DNA of 64,000 nt from RUG11237 sp050874665 (lineage in GTDB: Bacteria; Bacillota; Clostridia; Lachnospirales; Lachnospiraceae): assembly GCA_050874665.1 (NCBI GenBank), contig JBNMLC010000002.1, positions 62,001 to 126,000 on the forward strand, written 5' to 3'. Shown here piece after piece: positions 50,960 through 59,386 of this stretch. Made by a program: the position numbers and the translations under genes. The notes below the pieces were generated by a model. That model was not told the origin of the DNA. It made no database searches and saw only the letters and a program-made list of their open reading frames with translations. How positions within the stretch are numbered: the first letter of the stretch is position 1; every line of letters begins with the position of its first letter.

Positions 50960-52030
50960 ATGGAAAAGAAAGAAATTATTATCTGGCATGAAATGGATGG
51001 CATAGGGGACAGTAGTCTGAAATTTATTGAATTTATATGTCATGAACTGGAAAAAAGAGAAAACCTTGCATTTAAGTTTGTGCAGATGAATATTAAACAG
51101 TTTTTAGAAAGATTAAATCATTTAGAGCAGGAAAAAGAAAAACCTGATGTGATTTTTATTGCTCAGGATATGGTATCGTTAGAAAAGGCTAACTTGTCCG
51201 AAGTGCCAGAAAAGTTTAGCAGTTATATGGAGAATAATATATGGGACTCAATGAAATATAAAGGAATTCAAAGAGGCGTTCCATATTTACAGGGAAATCA
51301 TGCAGTGTTGTACTATAATACAAGATATTTTGAAAGAGAGCCCGAATCGTGGGACGACATTACAAATTTAAGAAACGATAAAATATGTAATTTTTCCATG
51401 GATTTAGAGGTGGCATACTGGCTGATGCCATTTGTTTATTCTATTTATGGAAATCCCATAACTGATAAAAGAGTGACCATTACTCCCGAAAATACGTTGG
51501 AGGTTCAAGATTATATATTACGTCTTATGAGACAGGGGACACTTCGCTCTTATTGTGCAATTAGTACTATGCTCGAAAAATTTGTGGCGGGTGAAATTGC
51601 AAGTATTATGAATGGTGAATGGTTGTATGAATATTTAAATAAGGAAATGGGAGAAGATGTTGCAGTTTGTGGACTTCCGAAGATAGGGAATACAAAGATG
51701 ACCGGAATCTCATCTAGTGTAGGAATTGCGTTTCCCGAAAATTCTCTGCTAGGAGAGAAAAGAGCAGAACTGGAAACATTTATAAATTATATGCTTAGCG
51801 AAGAAATCCAGAAAAAATGGCTGTTGGAGCATAAAAGAATTCCGGTAAATAAAGTAGTTTTGGAGCACATGAATCAGTTAGAAATTGATAAAAATGTAAC
51901 AGCCTGTTATGAGCAGATGAGAAAGAATCAATTTTTGGTGAATGAAGAATGCATGAATGAGTTGTGGTACGAAGGAGATCAGATATTAAATAAGATAAGA
52001 AAGAGTTATAAAGAAGGGGAATTGAAATGA
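50960..52030 (+). CDS. Solute-binding-protein-fold (maltose-binding-like) protein without signal peptide
   Basis: 356 residues. KEIIIWHEMDGIGDSSLKFI resembles the opening strand of family 1 extracellular solute-binding proteins, and PDVIFIAQDMVSLEKANLSE, VPYLQGNHAVLYYNTRYFE, FVAGEIASIMNGEWLYE, AFPENSLL and INYMLSEEIQKKWL follow in the normal order. Such proteins usually have a lipoprotein signal and nearby ABC permeases; here the protein begins directly at the first strand (MEKKEIII) and no permease gene is near. It is therefore probably cytosolic and may bind a sugar intermediate or present it to the GH13 enzyme. This role is inference. Confidence 0.78.
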   Translation: MEKKEIIIWHEMDGIGDSSLKFIEFICHELEKRENLAFKFVQMNIKQFLERLNHLEQEKEKPDVIFIAQDMVSLEKANLSEVPEKFSSYMENNIWDSMKYKGIQRGVPYLQGNHAVLYYNTRYFEREPESWDDITNLRNDKICNFSMDLEVAYWLMPFVYSIYGNPITDKRVTITPENTLEVQDYILRLMRQGTLRSYCAISTMLEKFVAGEIASIMNGEWLYEYLNKEMGEDVAVCGLPKIGNTKMTGISSSVGIAFPENSLLGEKRAELETFINYMLSEEIQKKWLLEHKRIPVNKVVLEHMNQLEIDKNVTACYEQMRKNQFLVNEECMNELWYEGDQILNKIRKSYKEGELK

Positions 52031-52680
52031 AAATTAGTTTAGTTAGTGAAGTATCAATTGATGGGAAAATAACGTTTGGAGAGGGAAGAAGCAGTAAAAC
52101 GCTATTTTCCCTGCTCTCTACGGAAGATATGGAATTTATTCATGAGATAAGAGGGAAGGTAGATGGAATTCTTGTGGGAATGAATACCATACGTTACGAT
52201 AATCCTTCTTTAACGTGTCGGTATGGAAAAGGAAAAAATCCAATTAGAATCATTCCTACCAGTAGACTGGAGATACCAAAAGATGCTATAATATTAAATG
52301 ATGGTGTTCCAACGATAATAATTACAACTGAAATTAATAAGGAAAAATCAAAAACATATCAGAAATATAACAATGTAAAGTTTGTTTTTGCAGGAAAAGA
52401 AACCATAGATTTTACACAAGCCTTTTCCAAACTGGAAAAAGAGTATGATATACATACCATAATGTTGGAGGGCGGCGGTACTTTGAACTGGACCTTGATT
52501 GATAAAAATATGGTAAGTGAAATTATTATTATCAGACTTCCTATTATTATCGGAGGAAAAGACAATATATCGCTCGTGGACGGAGAAGGATATACGGAAT
52601 GCAAGTTTGTAAAGAAGTTCCAGCTAAAACGCGTGGAGCTTAGGGGGAACGTAACCATCAACAATTATGTGAGAGTATAA
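52027..52680 (+). CDS. RibD C-terminal-type (dihydrofolate-reductase-fold) reductase
   Basis: 217 residues, overlapping the previous stop (ATGA). MKISLVSEVSIDGKITFG, IRGKVDGILVGMNTIRYDNPSL and IMLEGGGTLNWTLIDKNMVSE are the RibD_C/RIB7 signatures. The enzyme lacks the deaminase half found in riboflavin RibD and no rib genes are nearby. Stand-alone members reduce ribosylamino-pyrimidines in archaea and fungi or serve in secondary metabolism. An NAD(P)H-dependent step on a carbonyl or imine intermediate of this operon is the simplest reading. Confidence 0.85.
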   Translation: MKISLVSEVSIDGKITFGEGRSSKTLFSLLSTEDMEFIHEIRGKVDGILVGMNTIRYDNPSLTCRYGKGKNPIRIIPTSRLEIPKDAIILNDGVPTIIITTEINKEKSKTYQKYNNVKFVFAGKETIDFTQAFSKLEKEYDIHTIMLEGGGTLNWTLIDKNMVSEIIIIRLPIIIGGKDNISLVDGEGYTECKFVKKFQLKRVELRGNVTINNYVRV

Positions 52681-52698
52681 AAATTAAGGAGGATGTGC

Positions 52699-53490
52699 AT
52701 GCAGAACAGAAAAATTGTATTAAAGGAAGATTTAAAGGAGGCGTTAAAAAGTCTTGGTTTAAAAGAAGGGGATCATGTTATTGTACATACGTCATTAAGC
52801 AGTATGGGATTTGTATGTGGAGGAGCACAGATTGTAATTGAGGCACTTTTAGAAACGGTAAAGGAAAGTGGAACAATTATGATGCCAACACAGAGCTGGA
52901 AAAATTTAGATCCGGAGGCGGGGGTTCATTGGGAAGAGCCAAAAGAATGGTGGCAGTTAATTAGAGATAACTGGCCTGCATATGATAAAGATATTACTCC
53001 TACCAACACGATGGGAGCGGTTGTAGAGATGTTTCGAAAATGGCCCGGGGCAATACGAAGCAGCCATCCGGCACGTTCTTTTGCGGCAAAAGGAAAAAAT
53101 GCAGAGTATTTGTTAAAGGATCATGACTTATGTGATATTTTCGGAGAGGAATCACCACTTGGAAAGTTATATCAATTAGATGGAAAGGTGCTTCTTCTAG
53201 GAGTAGGGTATGATAAAAATACATCGATTCATCTGGCAGATGTAAGAGCAGAATATCCGAAAAAACGCTATGCAAAGGAAAGCAGTGCAATGATGGTTGA
53301 CGGAAAAAGAGAGTGGGTCACTTATGAAACTCTGGTAGTTGACGGAGAAGATTTCGAAGCGATCGGAAAAGATTTTGAAGCTGTAACCAATGTAAGTAAG
53401 GTTGATATTGGAAATGCAAAAGCAGTATGTATGAGTCAAAGAGAAATCGTAGATTTTGCAGTAAAGTGGATAGAACAGAACAGAGTATAA
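52699..53490 (+). CDS. AAC(3)-family aminoglycoside/amine N-acetyltransferase
   Basis: 263 residues from ATG 52699, six bases after GGAGG. VIVHTSLSSMGFVCGGAQIVIEAL, GTIMMPTQSW, PTNTMGAVVEMFRKWPGAIRSSHPARSFAA and NTSIHLADVRAEYP are the AAC(3) blocks, including the conserved SSHP and N-T-S-x-H-L-A. The family acetylates the 3-amino group of aminoglycosides with acetyl-CoA; some members acetylate biosynthetic intermediates. In this operon it could give self-resistance or a tailoring step. Clinical resistance cannot be inferred. Confidence 0.9.
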   Translation: MQNRKIVLKEDLKEALKSLGLKEGDHVIVHTSLSSMGFVCGGAQIVIEALLETVKESGTIMMPTQSWKNLDPEAGVHWEEPKEWWQLIRDNWPAYDKDITPTNTMGAVVEMFRKWPGAIRSSHPARSFAAKGKNAEYLLKDHDLCDIFGEESPLGKLYQLDGKVLLLGVGYDKNTSIHLADVRAEYPKKRYAKESSAMMVDGKREWVTYETLVVDGEDFEAIGKDFEAVTNVSKVDIGNAKAVCMSQREIVDFAVKWIEQNRV

Positions 53491-53501
53491 GAGGTAGGAT
53501 A

Positions 53502-54872
53502 ATGAATAAAAAAGAATTTTATCAAAATATAAAGAAAATTGCAGTTCCTATCACAGTACAAAGTCTTTTACAGGCTGCGTTAAGTCTGATAGACCAGATT
53601 ATGATTGGAAACTTGGGAAGTGCCAGTATTGCAGGAGTAGGGCTTGCTGCAAAGTTTATTTCTTTATTTACCGTTACCATGACAGCTATTGTGACAGTAG
53701 CAGGAATTTTAATAGCTCAATACAAAGGGAATAAAAGCAAAGAGGGGATTAACAACAGCTTTTTTTGTAATCTCTACTTTTCCTTAACCGTTGCCATAGT
53801 ATTTATCATATTATCTTTGGTTTTGCCAAAACAGATTATGGGGTTATATTCCAAAGATTCAGCGACCATAGAACAGGCATCTATTTATTTGAGAATTATG
53901 GCGATAGGGTTTATTCCACAGACGGTTACCTTGATGTTTTCCGCACTGTTACGCAATATGGAACTGGCAAAAGCAGCTACGGTCGCCAGTGGGGTTTCCG
54001 TACTCACAAATACCATATTAAATTATTTATTTATTTTTGGTGTGGGAATTTTTCCAAAAATGAATGTAGCAGGTGCAGCATTGGCAACCAGTCTTTCCAG
54101 AATCATTGAACTGGGCATTATTATTGTATTGTTTTTAAAGTCAAAGGATGAAAAAGGAATTGAATTAAAATTTGTATTTACCTTTGGAAAGGATTTCATA
54201 AAAAAAATCGGTTATGTGTTAGTGCCTATTCTGTTGTGTGAGTTTTTATGGAGTCTTGGAGAAAATGTATATGCAATTATTTATGGACATATCGGAACAG
54301 AGGCTTGTGCAGCCATGACGCTTACTTATCCAATTCAGACAATTGCGATTGGCGCTTTATCGGGAGTATCTGCCTCTGCTGGAATTATTATTGGAGAATC
54401 ATTGGGAGCAGGAAAGAATGATAAGGCATATGAGGAGGCTGTACGTTTTATGAAAATGACAGTAGCGGCAGCGGTTGTGCTTGGAATCATCATCAGTCTT
54501 TTAGCGGGATATTATGTGAAGTTATATAATGTAAGCCCGGAAACAAGAAATGTTACTATTTATATATTGTATGCTTATTCGCTGGTATTTTGTGGAAAGG
54601 TAGTTAATATGGTACTTGGAGGCGGCGTGCTAAGAAGTGGTGGTCAGACGAAATACATTATGCTCATTGATTTGATTGGCACTTGGCTTATTGGAGTACC
54701 TTTAGGAATTATCACAGCGTATGTTCTGAAGCTTCCAATCTATTATGTATATTTTATTCTTTCTTTAGAGGAATATGTAAGAGTATTGCTTGGAGTGAAA
54801 GTATTTAAATCCAGGCGTTGGATGAAAAATATAGCAGAATCAGATTTTGTTTCGGCAAAGACAGTCTCTTGA
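53502..54872 (+). CDS. MATE family efflux transporter
   Basis: 456 residues from ATG 53502, with GAGGTAGGAT upstream and 11 bases after the AAC(3) stop. The N-terminus (IAVPITVQSLLQAALSLIDQIMIGNLGSASIAGVGLA) is the conserved MATE entry; about twelve helices follow in two pseudo-symmetric halves (second from LVPILLCEFLWSLGENVYAIIYGHIG). MATE proteins expel organic cations and drugs using H+ or Na+. Tight spacing to the acetyltransferase suggests export of the pathway product or of an acetylated drug. Confidence 0.92.
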   Translation: MNKKEFYQNIKKIAVPITVQSLLQAALSLIDQIMIGNLGSASIAGVGLAAKFISLFTVTMTAIVTVAGILIAQYKGNKSKEGINNSFFCNLYFSLTVAIVFIILSLVLPKQIMGLYSKDSATIEQASIYLRIMAIGFIPQTVTLMFSALLRNMELAKAATVASGVSVLTNTILNYLFIFGVGIFPKMNVAGAALATSLSRIIELGIIIVLFLKSKDEKGIELKFVFTFGKDFIKKIGYVLVPILLCEFLWSLGENVYAIIYGHIGTEACAAMTLTYPIQTIAIGALSGVSASAGIIIGESLGAGKNDKAYEEAVRFMKMTVAAAVVLGIIISLLAGYYVKLYNVSPETRNVTIYILYAYSLVFCGKVVNMVLGGGVLRSGGQTKYIMLIDLIGTWLIGVPLGIITAYVLKLPIYYVYFILSLEEYVRVLLGVKVFKSRRWMKNIAESDFVSAKTVS

Positions 54873-54928
54873 TTGTCTGAGGAAAAGCAAAAGCCTGATA
54901 AAAATAAAAGCTTAGAAAGGAATGGTTT

Positions 54929-56113
54929 ATGGTGACTCATAATTATAAATATACGATATATGCAAGCTATTTAGGTTATATTACGCAAGCTGTTGTAAAT
55001 AATTTTGCACCATTGCTTTTCCTGATTTTCAGAGATTCTTTCGGAATTCCTTTGGAAAAGATTACACTATTGATTACAGTTAATTTTATGATACAGCTTC
55101 TGGTAGATTTGTTATCTGCAAAATTTGTAGATAAAATAGGGTATCGAAAATGCATCTTGGGAGCGCATGCTTTTGCAGCAGTAGGATTGGTAGGAATAGC
55201 AGTGTTTCCGGCAATATTTGCAAGTAAGTTTGTGGGATTGCTGATAGCGGCACTTTTTTACGGAATTGGCGGAGGCCTCATCGAAGTGTTGATAAGTCCT
55301 ATCGTAGAGGCCTGTCCTACAGACAATAAAGCGTCTGTTATGAGTCTGCTGCATTCTTTTTACTGCTGGGGAACAGTGGCAGTGGTGTTGCTTTCTACCC
55401 TGTTTTTAAGAGTAGTCGGGCAGTCGCACTGGAGAGAGTTGGCAGTATTGTGGGCAATTCTTCCTGTAATCAATATTTTCTTTTTTGCAAGAGTGCCTAT
55501 GATTGCTTTGACGCAAGAAGGGGAAGGAATGTCCGTAAAGGAGTTATTTTCTGTAAAAAATTTCTGGATATTTTTGTTATTAATGATTTGTGCAGGGGCC
55601 GCAGAGCAGGGGATGAGTCAATGGGCTTCTGCATTTGCAGAGAGTGGATTGGGAATATCAAAAACAGTTGGTGATTTAGCCGGCCCTTGTATGTTTTCCA
55701 TTTTTATGGGTTGTGCAAGAACTTTTTATGCAAAAGTCGGAGAAAGTATGAATTTGCTTTCTTTTATTATTCGGAGTAGTTTTTTGTGCATGGTGGCGTA
55801 TTTTGTGGCGGCTTGTTCTCCCATTCCTGTCGTATCTCTTGCAGGGTGTGCGCTTTGCGGTTTATCTGTAGGCGTGCTCTGGCCGGGAGTATTTAGTATA
55901 GCTTCCGCAAAATATCCAAAAGGTGGAACTGCTATGTTTGCGTTACTTGCCTTAGCGGGAGATTTAGGCTGCTCCGCTGGACCGACTTTGGTTGGAATGG
56001 TTTCTGGTATATTTGGTGGCAATCTTAAAATCGGACTGGCAGCGGCAGAGATTTTTCCAGTAGTATTGATTGCAAGTGCACTTTATAGTGGAAAGTTGGA
56101 GCAAAGAAGGTGA
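54929..56113 (+). CDS. Major facilitator superfamily transporter
   Basis: 394 residues, AAAGGA seven bases before ATG 54929. About twelve helices; the loop after helix 2 is DKIGYRKCILG (the MFS motif A position), and FYGIGGGLIEVLISPIVEACP resembles the fucose/glucose-galactose permease branch. The second half has AGAAEQGMSQWASAFAESGLGISK. The gene lies 56 bases after the MATE gene without a terminator, so it may be the last gene of the operon. Direction and substrate are unknown; a sugar-like compound would fit. Confidence 0.85.
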   Translation: MVTHNYKYTIYASYLGYITQAVVNNFAPLLFLIFRDSFGIPLEKITLLITVNFMIQLLVDLLSAKFVDKIGYRKCILGAHAFAAVGLVGIAVFPAIFASKFVGLLIAALFYGIGGGLIEVLISPIVEACPTDNKASVMSLLHSFYCWGTVAVVLLSTLFLRVVGQSHWRELAVLWAILPVINIFFFARVPMIALTQEGEGMSVKELFSVKNFWIFLLLMICAGAAEQGMSQWASAFAESGLGISKTVGDLAGPCMFSIFMGCARTFYAKVGESMNLLSFIIRSSFLCMVAYFVAACSPIPVVSLAGCALCGLSVGVLWPGVFSIASAKYPKGGTAMFALLALAGDLGCSAGPTLVGMVSGIFGGNLKIGLAAAEIFPVVLIASALYSGKLEQRR

Positions 56114-56166
56114 GTGGTTGCGTCACTTGCATTTTAAGGTATTATTTTGGAATTGTAATCAACAGC

Positions 56167-56195
56167 TTGACAAATACTCGCTGATACGATAGAAT
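56167..56195 (+). promoter_or_regulatory. Promoter of the mntP transcript
   Basis: TTGACA (56167-56172), 17-base spacer, TAGAAT (56190-56195). Transcription would start near 56202, giving a leader of about 255 bases. Confidence 0.8.
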
Positions 56196-56227
56196 GAAAA
56201 CTCACACATAACATGTAAGTAAATAAA

Positions 56228-56298
56228 TTACCGTGAGGGAGTAGTTTGCGTATATCGTGGTTTGTCAACATACTGATGAGTTATCATCTGGCAAATCT
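56228..56298 (+). ncRNA. yybP-ykoY-type manganese riboswitch aptamer
   Basis: The conserved aptamer parts are in order: GAGGGAGTAG (56235-56244), GTCAACATAC (56264-56273), a GATGA/TCATC hairpin with GTTA loop (56275-56288), and CTGGCAAATC near the end. It lies between a promoter and mntP, a typical target of this riboswitch, which turns on when Mn2+ is bound. Confidence 0.82.
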
Positions 56299-56303
56299 TA
56301 AAG

Positions 56304-56403
56304 AACAAGACTCATGTATACTTTATAGTTGCTGTATATTGCGTGTAATAGTATTAAGAAACTATTGCTAACAGTATACTGTAAAGTATGCATGAGTCTT
56401 GTT
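56304..56403 (+). other. 100-base hairpin downstream of the Mn aptamer
   Basis: AACAAGACTCATG (56304-56316) pairs with CATGAGTCTTGTT (56391-56403). Pairing continues inward (TATACTTTATAG with CTGTAAAGTATG, AATAGT with ACTATT) to a small loop near 56352. No real U-run follows. It may be the expression platform or a processing stem. Confidence 0.65.
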
Positions 56404-56429
56404 GCGTCATGGGAATGATTGCAGGGCAA

Positions 56430-56452
56430 CTCCTGACAGGAGAAAGAAGGAG
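56430..56452 (+). promoter_or_regulatory. Possible Shine-Dalgarno sequestering stem of mntP
   Basis: CTCCT (56430-56434) can pair with AGGAG at 56438-56442 or with the mntP ribosome site AAGGAG (56447-56452). Such a switch could add translational control to the riboswitch. Confidence 0.45.
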
Positions 56453-56457
56453 AACAT

Positions 56458-57033
56458 ATGGAAATTTTTTTGGAACTATTTTTAATGGGAATCGGTCTGG
56501 CAATGGACGCTTTTGCAGTGTCTATCTGTAAGGGACTTGGAATGAGTAAAGTTAATAAAAAGCAGGCAGCAGTGATTGGTCTGTTTTTTGGAGGATTTCA
56601 GGCACTGATGCCATTGCTTGGGTGGCTGTTAGGCCGTCAGTTTGAACATTATATCACAAGAATTGACCATTGGGTGGCATTTGTACTTCTTGTCTTTATT
56701 GGAGGGAAAATGTTAATCGAATCACGAGGTTCGAAGGAAGAAACGGTAGTGGAACAGAAAGATCAGCCGTTAGATGTAAAGCATTTATTTATTTTAGCTA
56801 TTGCTACTAGCATCGATGCATTGGCAGTGGGAATTACCTTTGCATTTTTAAATTATCCAATTATTGAGTCAATTTCTATTATTGGAATTACCACATTTGT
56901 AATCTCTGTTCTCGGAGTATATGTGGGCAATTTCTTTGGAAATAAATATAAAAACAAGGCAGAACTTGCGGGGGGAATTATTTTGATTCTGCTGGGAGTC
57001 AAAATCCTATTAAATCATCTGGGAATGCTATAG
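56458..57033 (+). CDS. mntP: Manganese efflux pump MntP
   Basis: 191 residues, six membrane helices. GLAMDAFAVSICKGLGM in helix 1 and IATSIDALAVGITFAFL in the second half are the paired MntP motifs with the aspartates needed for Mn2+ export. AAGGAG lies five bases before the ATG. The leader carries a manganese riboswitch, which strongly supports the function. Confidence 0.94.
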   Translation: MEIFLELFLMGIGLAMDAFAVSICKGLGMSKVNKKQAAVIGLFFGGFQALMPLLGWLLGRQFEHYITRIDHWVAFVLLVFIGGKMLIESRGSKEETVVEQKDQPLDVKHLFILAIATSIDALAVGITFAFLNYPIIESISIIGITTFVISVLGVYVGNFFGNKYKNKAELAGGIILILLGVKILLNHLGML

Positions 57034-57085
57034 AGCTTTAAATAAAATTTCATAACGAAACCTTGCGTAAGGTTTGAGATATTCA

Positions 57086-57121
57086 GCCCATGAAAGGGAA
57101 AGAACAGCCCTTTTCATGGGC
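57086..57121 (+). terminator. Hairpin after mntP
   Basis: GCCCATGAAA-GGG pairs with CCCTTTTCATGGGC with one bulge. The following bases (ATTTGTG) give only a weak U-run. A smaller AAACCTT/AAGGTTT hairpin (57058-57075) precedes it. Confidence 0.6.
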
Positions 57122-57142
57122 ATTTGTGCCATTTCAAAAGTC

Positions 57143-57170
57143 TTGATTCTGATGAAAAATATGGTATGAT
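57143..57170 (+). promoter_or_regulatory. Promoter of the hemA-cobT operon
   Basis: TTGATT (57143-57148), 16-base spacer, TATGAT (57165-57170), 41 bases before hemA. No cobalamin or haem-responsive leader fits in the short 5' end. Confidence 0.6.
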
Positions 57171-57211
57171 ACTAATAGTAACGAAAGAAACGAAAGGAAC
57201 AGAGTAGAAAG

Positions 57212-58456
57212 ATGAATATTCAAATGCTTGGAATTGACTACGAAAAAGCTGGCATCGATGAACGTGCTATTTTTTCTTTTACGAAAAAGAATATGCAGAG
57301 TGCGTTGACTTTTTTTAAGGAGCAGAATGGGGTTTTAGCAATTACGATTTTATCTACTTGTAATCGAATGGAATTATGGGTTAGTGTCAATGAAAAGTAT
57401 GAGGATAATTTGTACGAGCTGCTTTGTCAGATAAAACAGGTGAATCCCGAAATATACCGCCATTTATTTCGGACACGAAAGGGAAAAGAGGCAGTAAAGC
57501 ATCTGTTTGATTTAAGTGCAGGCCTGAAATCACAGATTCTAGGAGAAGACCAGATACTTACTCAGGTGAAAGAGGCTTTGGCATTTTCCAGAGAGAATTA
57601 CTGTACAGACAATGTATTAGAGGTATTGTTTCGTAAGGCAGTGACAGCCGCAAAACGTGTGAAAACAGAAGTGGTATTGTCCAAAGCGAATCAGTCAGTG
57701 ATACATAAGGCAGTAGAAAAGTTACAGGATATTGGAATCAGTCTGCAAGGTAAGAGGTGTCTGGTCATTGGAAATGGAGAAATGGGAAGAATAACAGCAG
57801 AACTTTTTATGGAGCATGGGGCAGATGTGACAGTGACAGTGCGCCAGTATCGAAGCGGAATTGTGAATATTCCTCCTAAGTGCAGGCGTATCAATTATGG
57901 GGAACGCATTTCTCGGCTTCCGGAATGTGAAATCATCGTCAGTGCGACATCTAGTCCAAATTATACGCTCACAAAAGAGATGTTAGAGGATTCTGGATAC
58001 CAAAAAGGACTTTTGCTGATTGATTTAGCAGTACCACGGGATATGGAGGCTTCCATACGGGAGTTAGAAGGAATTACGGTATATGATGTGGACGATTTTC
58101 AGGTGGAAAGTCTTGATGAAAGTCAGAAAAAAGCTGTGAAACAGGCAAGGGATATTTTGAGGATATATAAAAAGGAATTTTATGACTGGTATGAGGGGCG
58201 TGATACAGTCCGCATGATAGATACCATTAAAAAGGGAGCAGCGAAAGATACCGGTTTAAGGCTCACGAAAGTGATAAAGAAAAATTCTTTACAAAAAGAT
58301 GAGAAAGAGCAACTTGCTGACCATATTGAACATGCAGTGGAAAACACTATGGGAAAGATATTGTTTGAATTAAAAAATGAAATTAGCCAGGAAGCATATT
58401 TAGAATGCATTCAGGCAATGGAAAAAATATGTAAAAGCGAATGGAGAATGCCATGA
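57212..58456 (+). CDS. hemA: Glutamyl-tRNA reductase
   Basis: 414 residues. Cys50 in STCNRMELW is the thioester-forming residue. GLKSQILGEDQILTQVKEAL, GNGEMGRITAELFMEHG (NADPH domain) and LIDLAVPRDMEASI are the other signatures. It reduces Glu-tRNA(Glu) to glutamate-1-semialdehyde, the first committed C5-pathway step. The stop overlaps hemC (ATGA). HemX and precorrin-2 dehydrogenase genes often seen after hemA are absent. Confidence 0.95.
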   Translation: MNIQMLGIDYEKAGIDERAIFSFTKKNMQSALTFFKEQNGVLAITILSTCNRMELWVSVNEKYEDNLYELLCQIKQVNPEIYRHLFRTRKGKEAVKHLFDLSAGLKSQILGEDQILTQVKEALAFSRENYCTDNVLEVLFRKAVTAAKRVKTEVVLSKANQSVIHKAVEKLQDIGISLQGKRCLVIGNGEMGRITAELFMEHGADVTVTVRQYRSGIVNIPPKCRRINYGERISRLPECEIIVSATSSPNYTLTKEMLEDSGYQKGLLLIDLAVPRDMEASIRELEGITVYDVDDFQVESLDESQKKAVKQARDILRIYKKEFYDWYEGRDTVRMIDTIKKGAAKDTGLRLTKVIKKNSLQKDEKEQLADHIEHAVENTMGKILFELKNEISQEAYLECIQAMEKICKSEWRMP

Positions 58457-59349
58457 AGGAAATAATCATAGGAAGCAGGGAAAGTAGCCTTGCAGTGATT
58501 CAGGCAGAAATGGTGAGAAATTTTATTTGTGAAAATAGTAACAATCAACTATCGGCACACCTTCTTACGATGAAAACTACCGGAGATAAAATTCTAGACA
58601 AAACGTTGGATAAAATTGGAGGAAAAGGACTGTTTGTAAAGGAATTAGACAAGGCACTCTTAGAGGAAAGAACGGATATTTCTGTGCATAGCTTAAAGGA
58701 TATGCCAATGGAACTTCCAAAGGAGCTTCCGATTGTTGCTTATTCTAAAAGAGAGGATGCAAGAGATGTACTGGTTTTGCCAAAAGGCGTAAAAGAACTG
58801 GATTTATCAAAACCTATTGGCAGTTCTAGTTTAAGAAGAATACTTCAATTAAAAAATATTTATCCGGAGGCAAGCTTTAAAAGTATTCGGGGAAATGTGA
58901 ACTCAAGATTAAGTAAATTAGACAGTGGAGAATACAGTGCAATCATTTTAGCAGCAGCGGGTTTAAAACGTTTGGGGTTAGAGGAACGCATTAGTCGTTA
59001 TTTTACTGTGGAGGAGGTGATTCCTGCGGCAGGTCAGGGCATTTTAGCGGTACAGGGAAGAAGCGGAGAAAACTATGACTATCTGCAGGGATTTCACGAA
59101 AGGAACGCCATGTATGCGGCAATGGCAGAGCGTGCTTTTGTAGCAGAATTAAATGGTGGCTGTAGTTCTCCGATTGCTGCCCATGCGGTAGTACAAAAGG
59201 AAAAAATAGAATTATGGGGTTTGTATTATAATGAACAGGCTGGAAATTATATTACAGGAAATATTTCCGGGATTTGCAGTCAGGCACAGGCACTTGGCAA
59301 AGAACTTGCACACAAGCTGAAAGAAGAGTATGAGGCTAAAAGAGGATAG
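58453..59349 (+). CDS. hemC: Porphobilinogen deaminase (hydroxymethylbilane synthase)
   Basis: 298 residues from ATG 58453. EIIIGSRESSLAVIQAEM, ISVHSLKDMPMELP and IRGNVNSRLSKLD are HemC motifs; the Cys in LNGGCSSPIAAHA anchors the dipyrromethane cofactor. It links four porphobilinogens into hydroxymethylbilane. Confidence 0.96.
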   Translation: MKEIIIGSRESSLAVIQAEMVRNFICENSNNQLSAHLLTMKTTGDKILDKTLDKIGGKGLFVKELDKALLEERTDISVHSLKDMPMELPKELPIVAYSKREDARDVLVLPKGVKELDLSKPIGSSSLRRILQLKNIYPEASFKSIRGNVNSRLSKLDSGEYSAIILAAAGLKRLGLEERISRYFTVEEVIPAAGQGILAVQGRSGENYDYLQGFHERNAMYAAMAERAFVAELNGGCSSPIAAHAVVQKEKIELWGLYYNEQAGNYITGNISGICSQAQALGKELAHKLKEEYEAKRG

Positions 59350-59386
59350 GAAAGGGAAATAGAAAAGATAGGAAAGGGAAATGGAT

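Noticed and set aside
52699..54872. A mobile antibiotic-resistance cassette (AAC(3) plus MATE)
   Set aside because: No transposase, integrase, inverted repeats or obvious shift in base composition surround it, and the genes are closely spaced with the upstream metabolic genes.
57086..57121. Cobalamin or haem-responsive leader before hemA
   Set aside because: The hairpin lies upstream of the best promoter, close to mntP, and has no B12-box-like conserved sequence.
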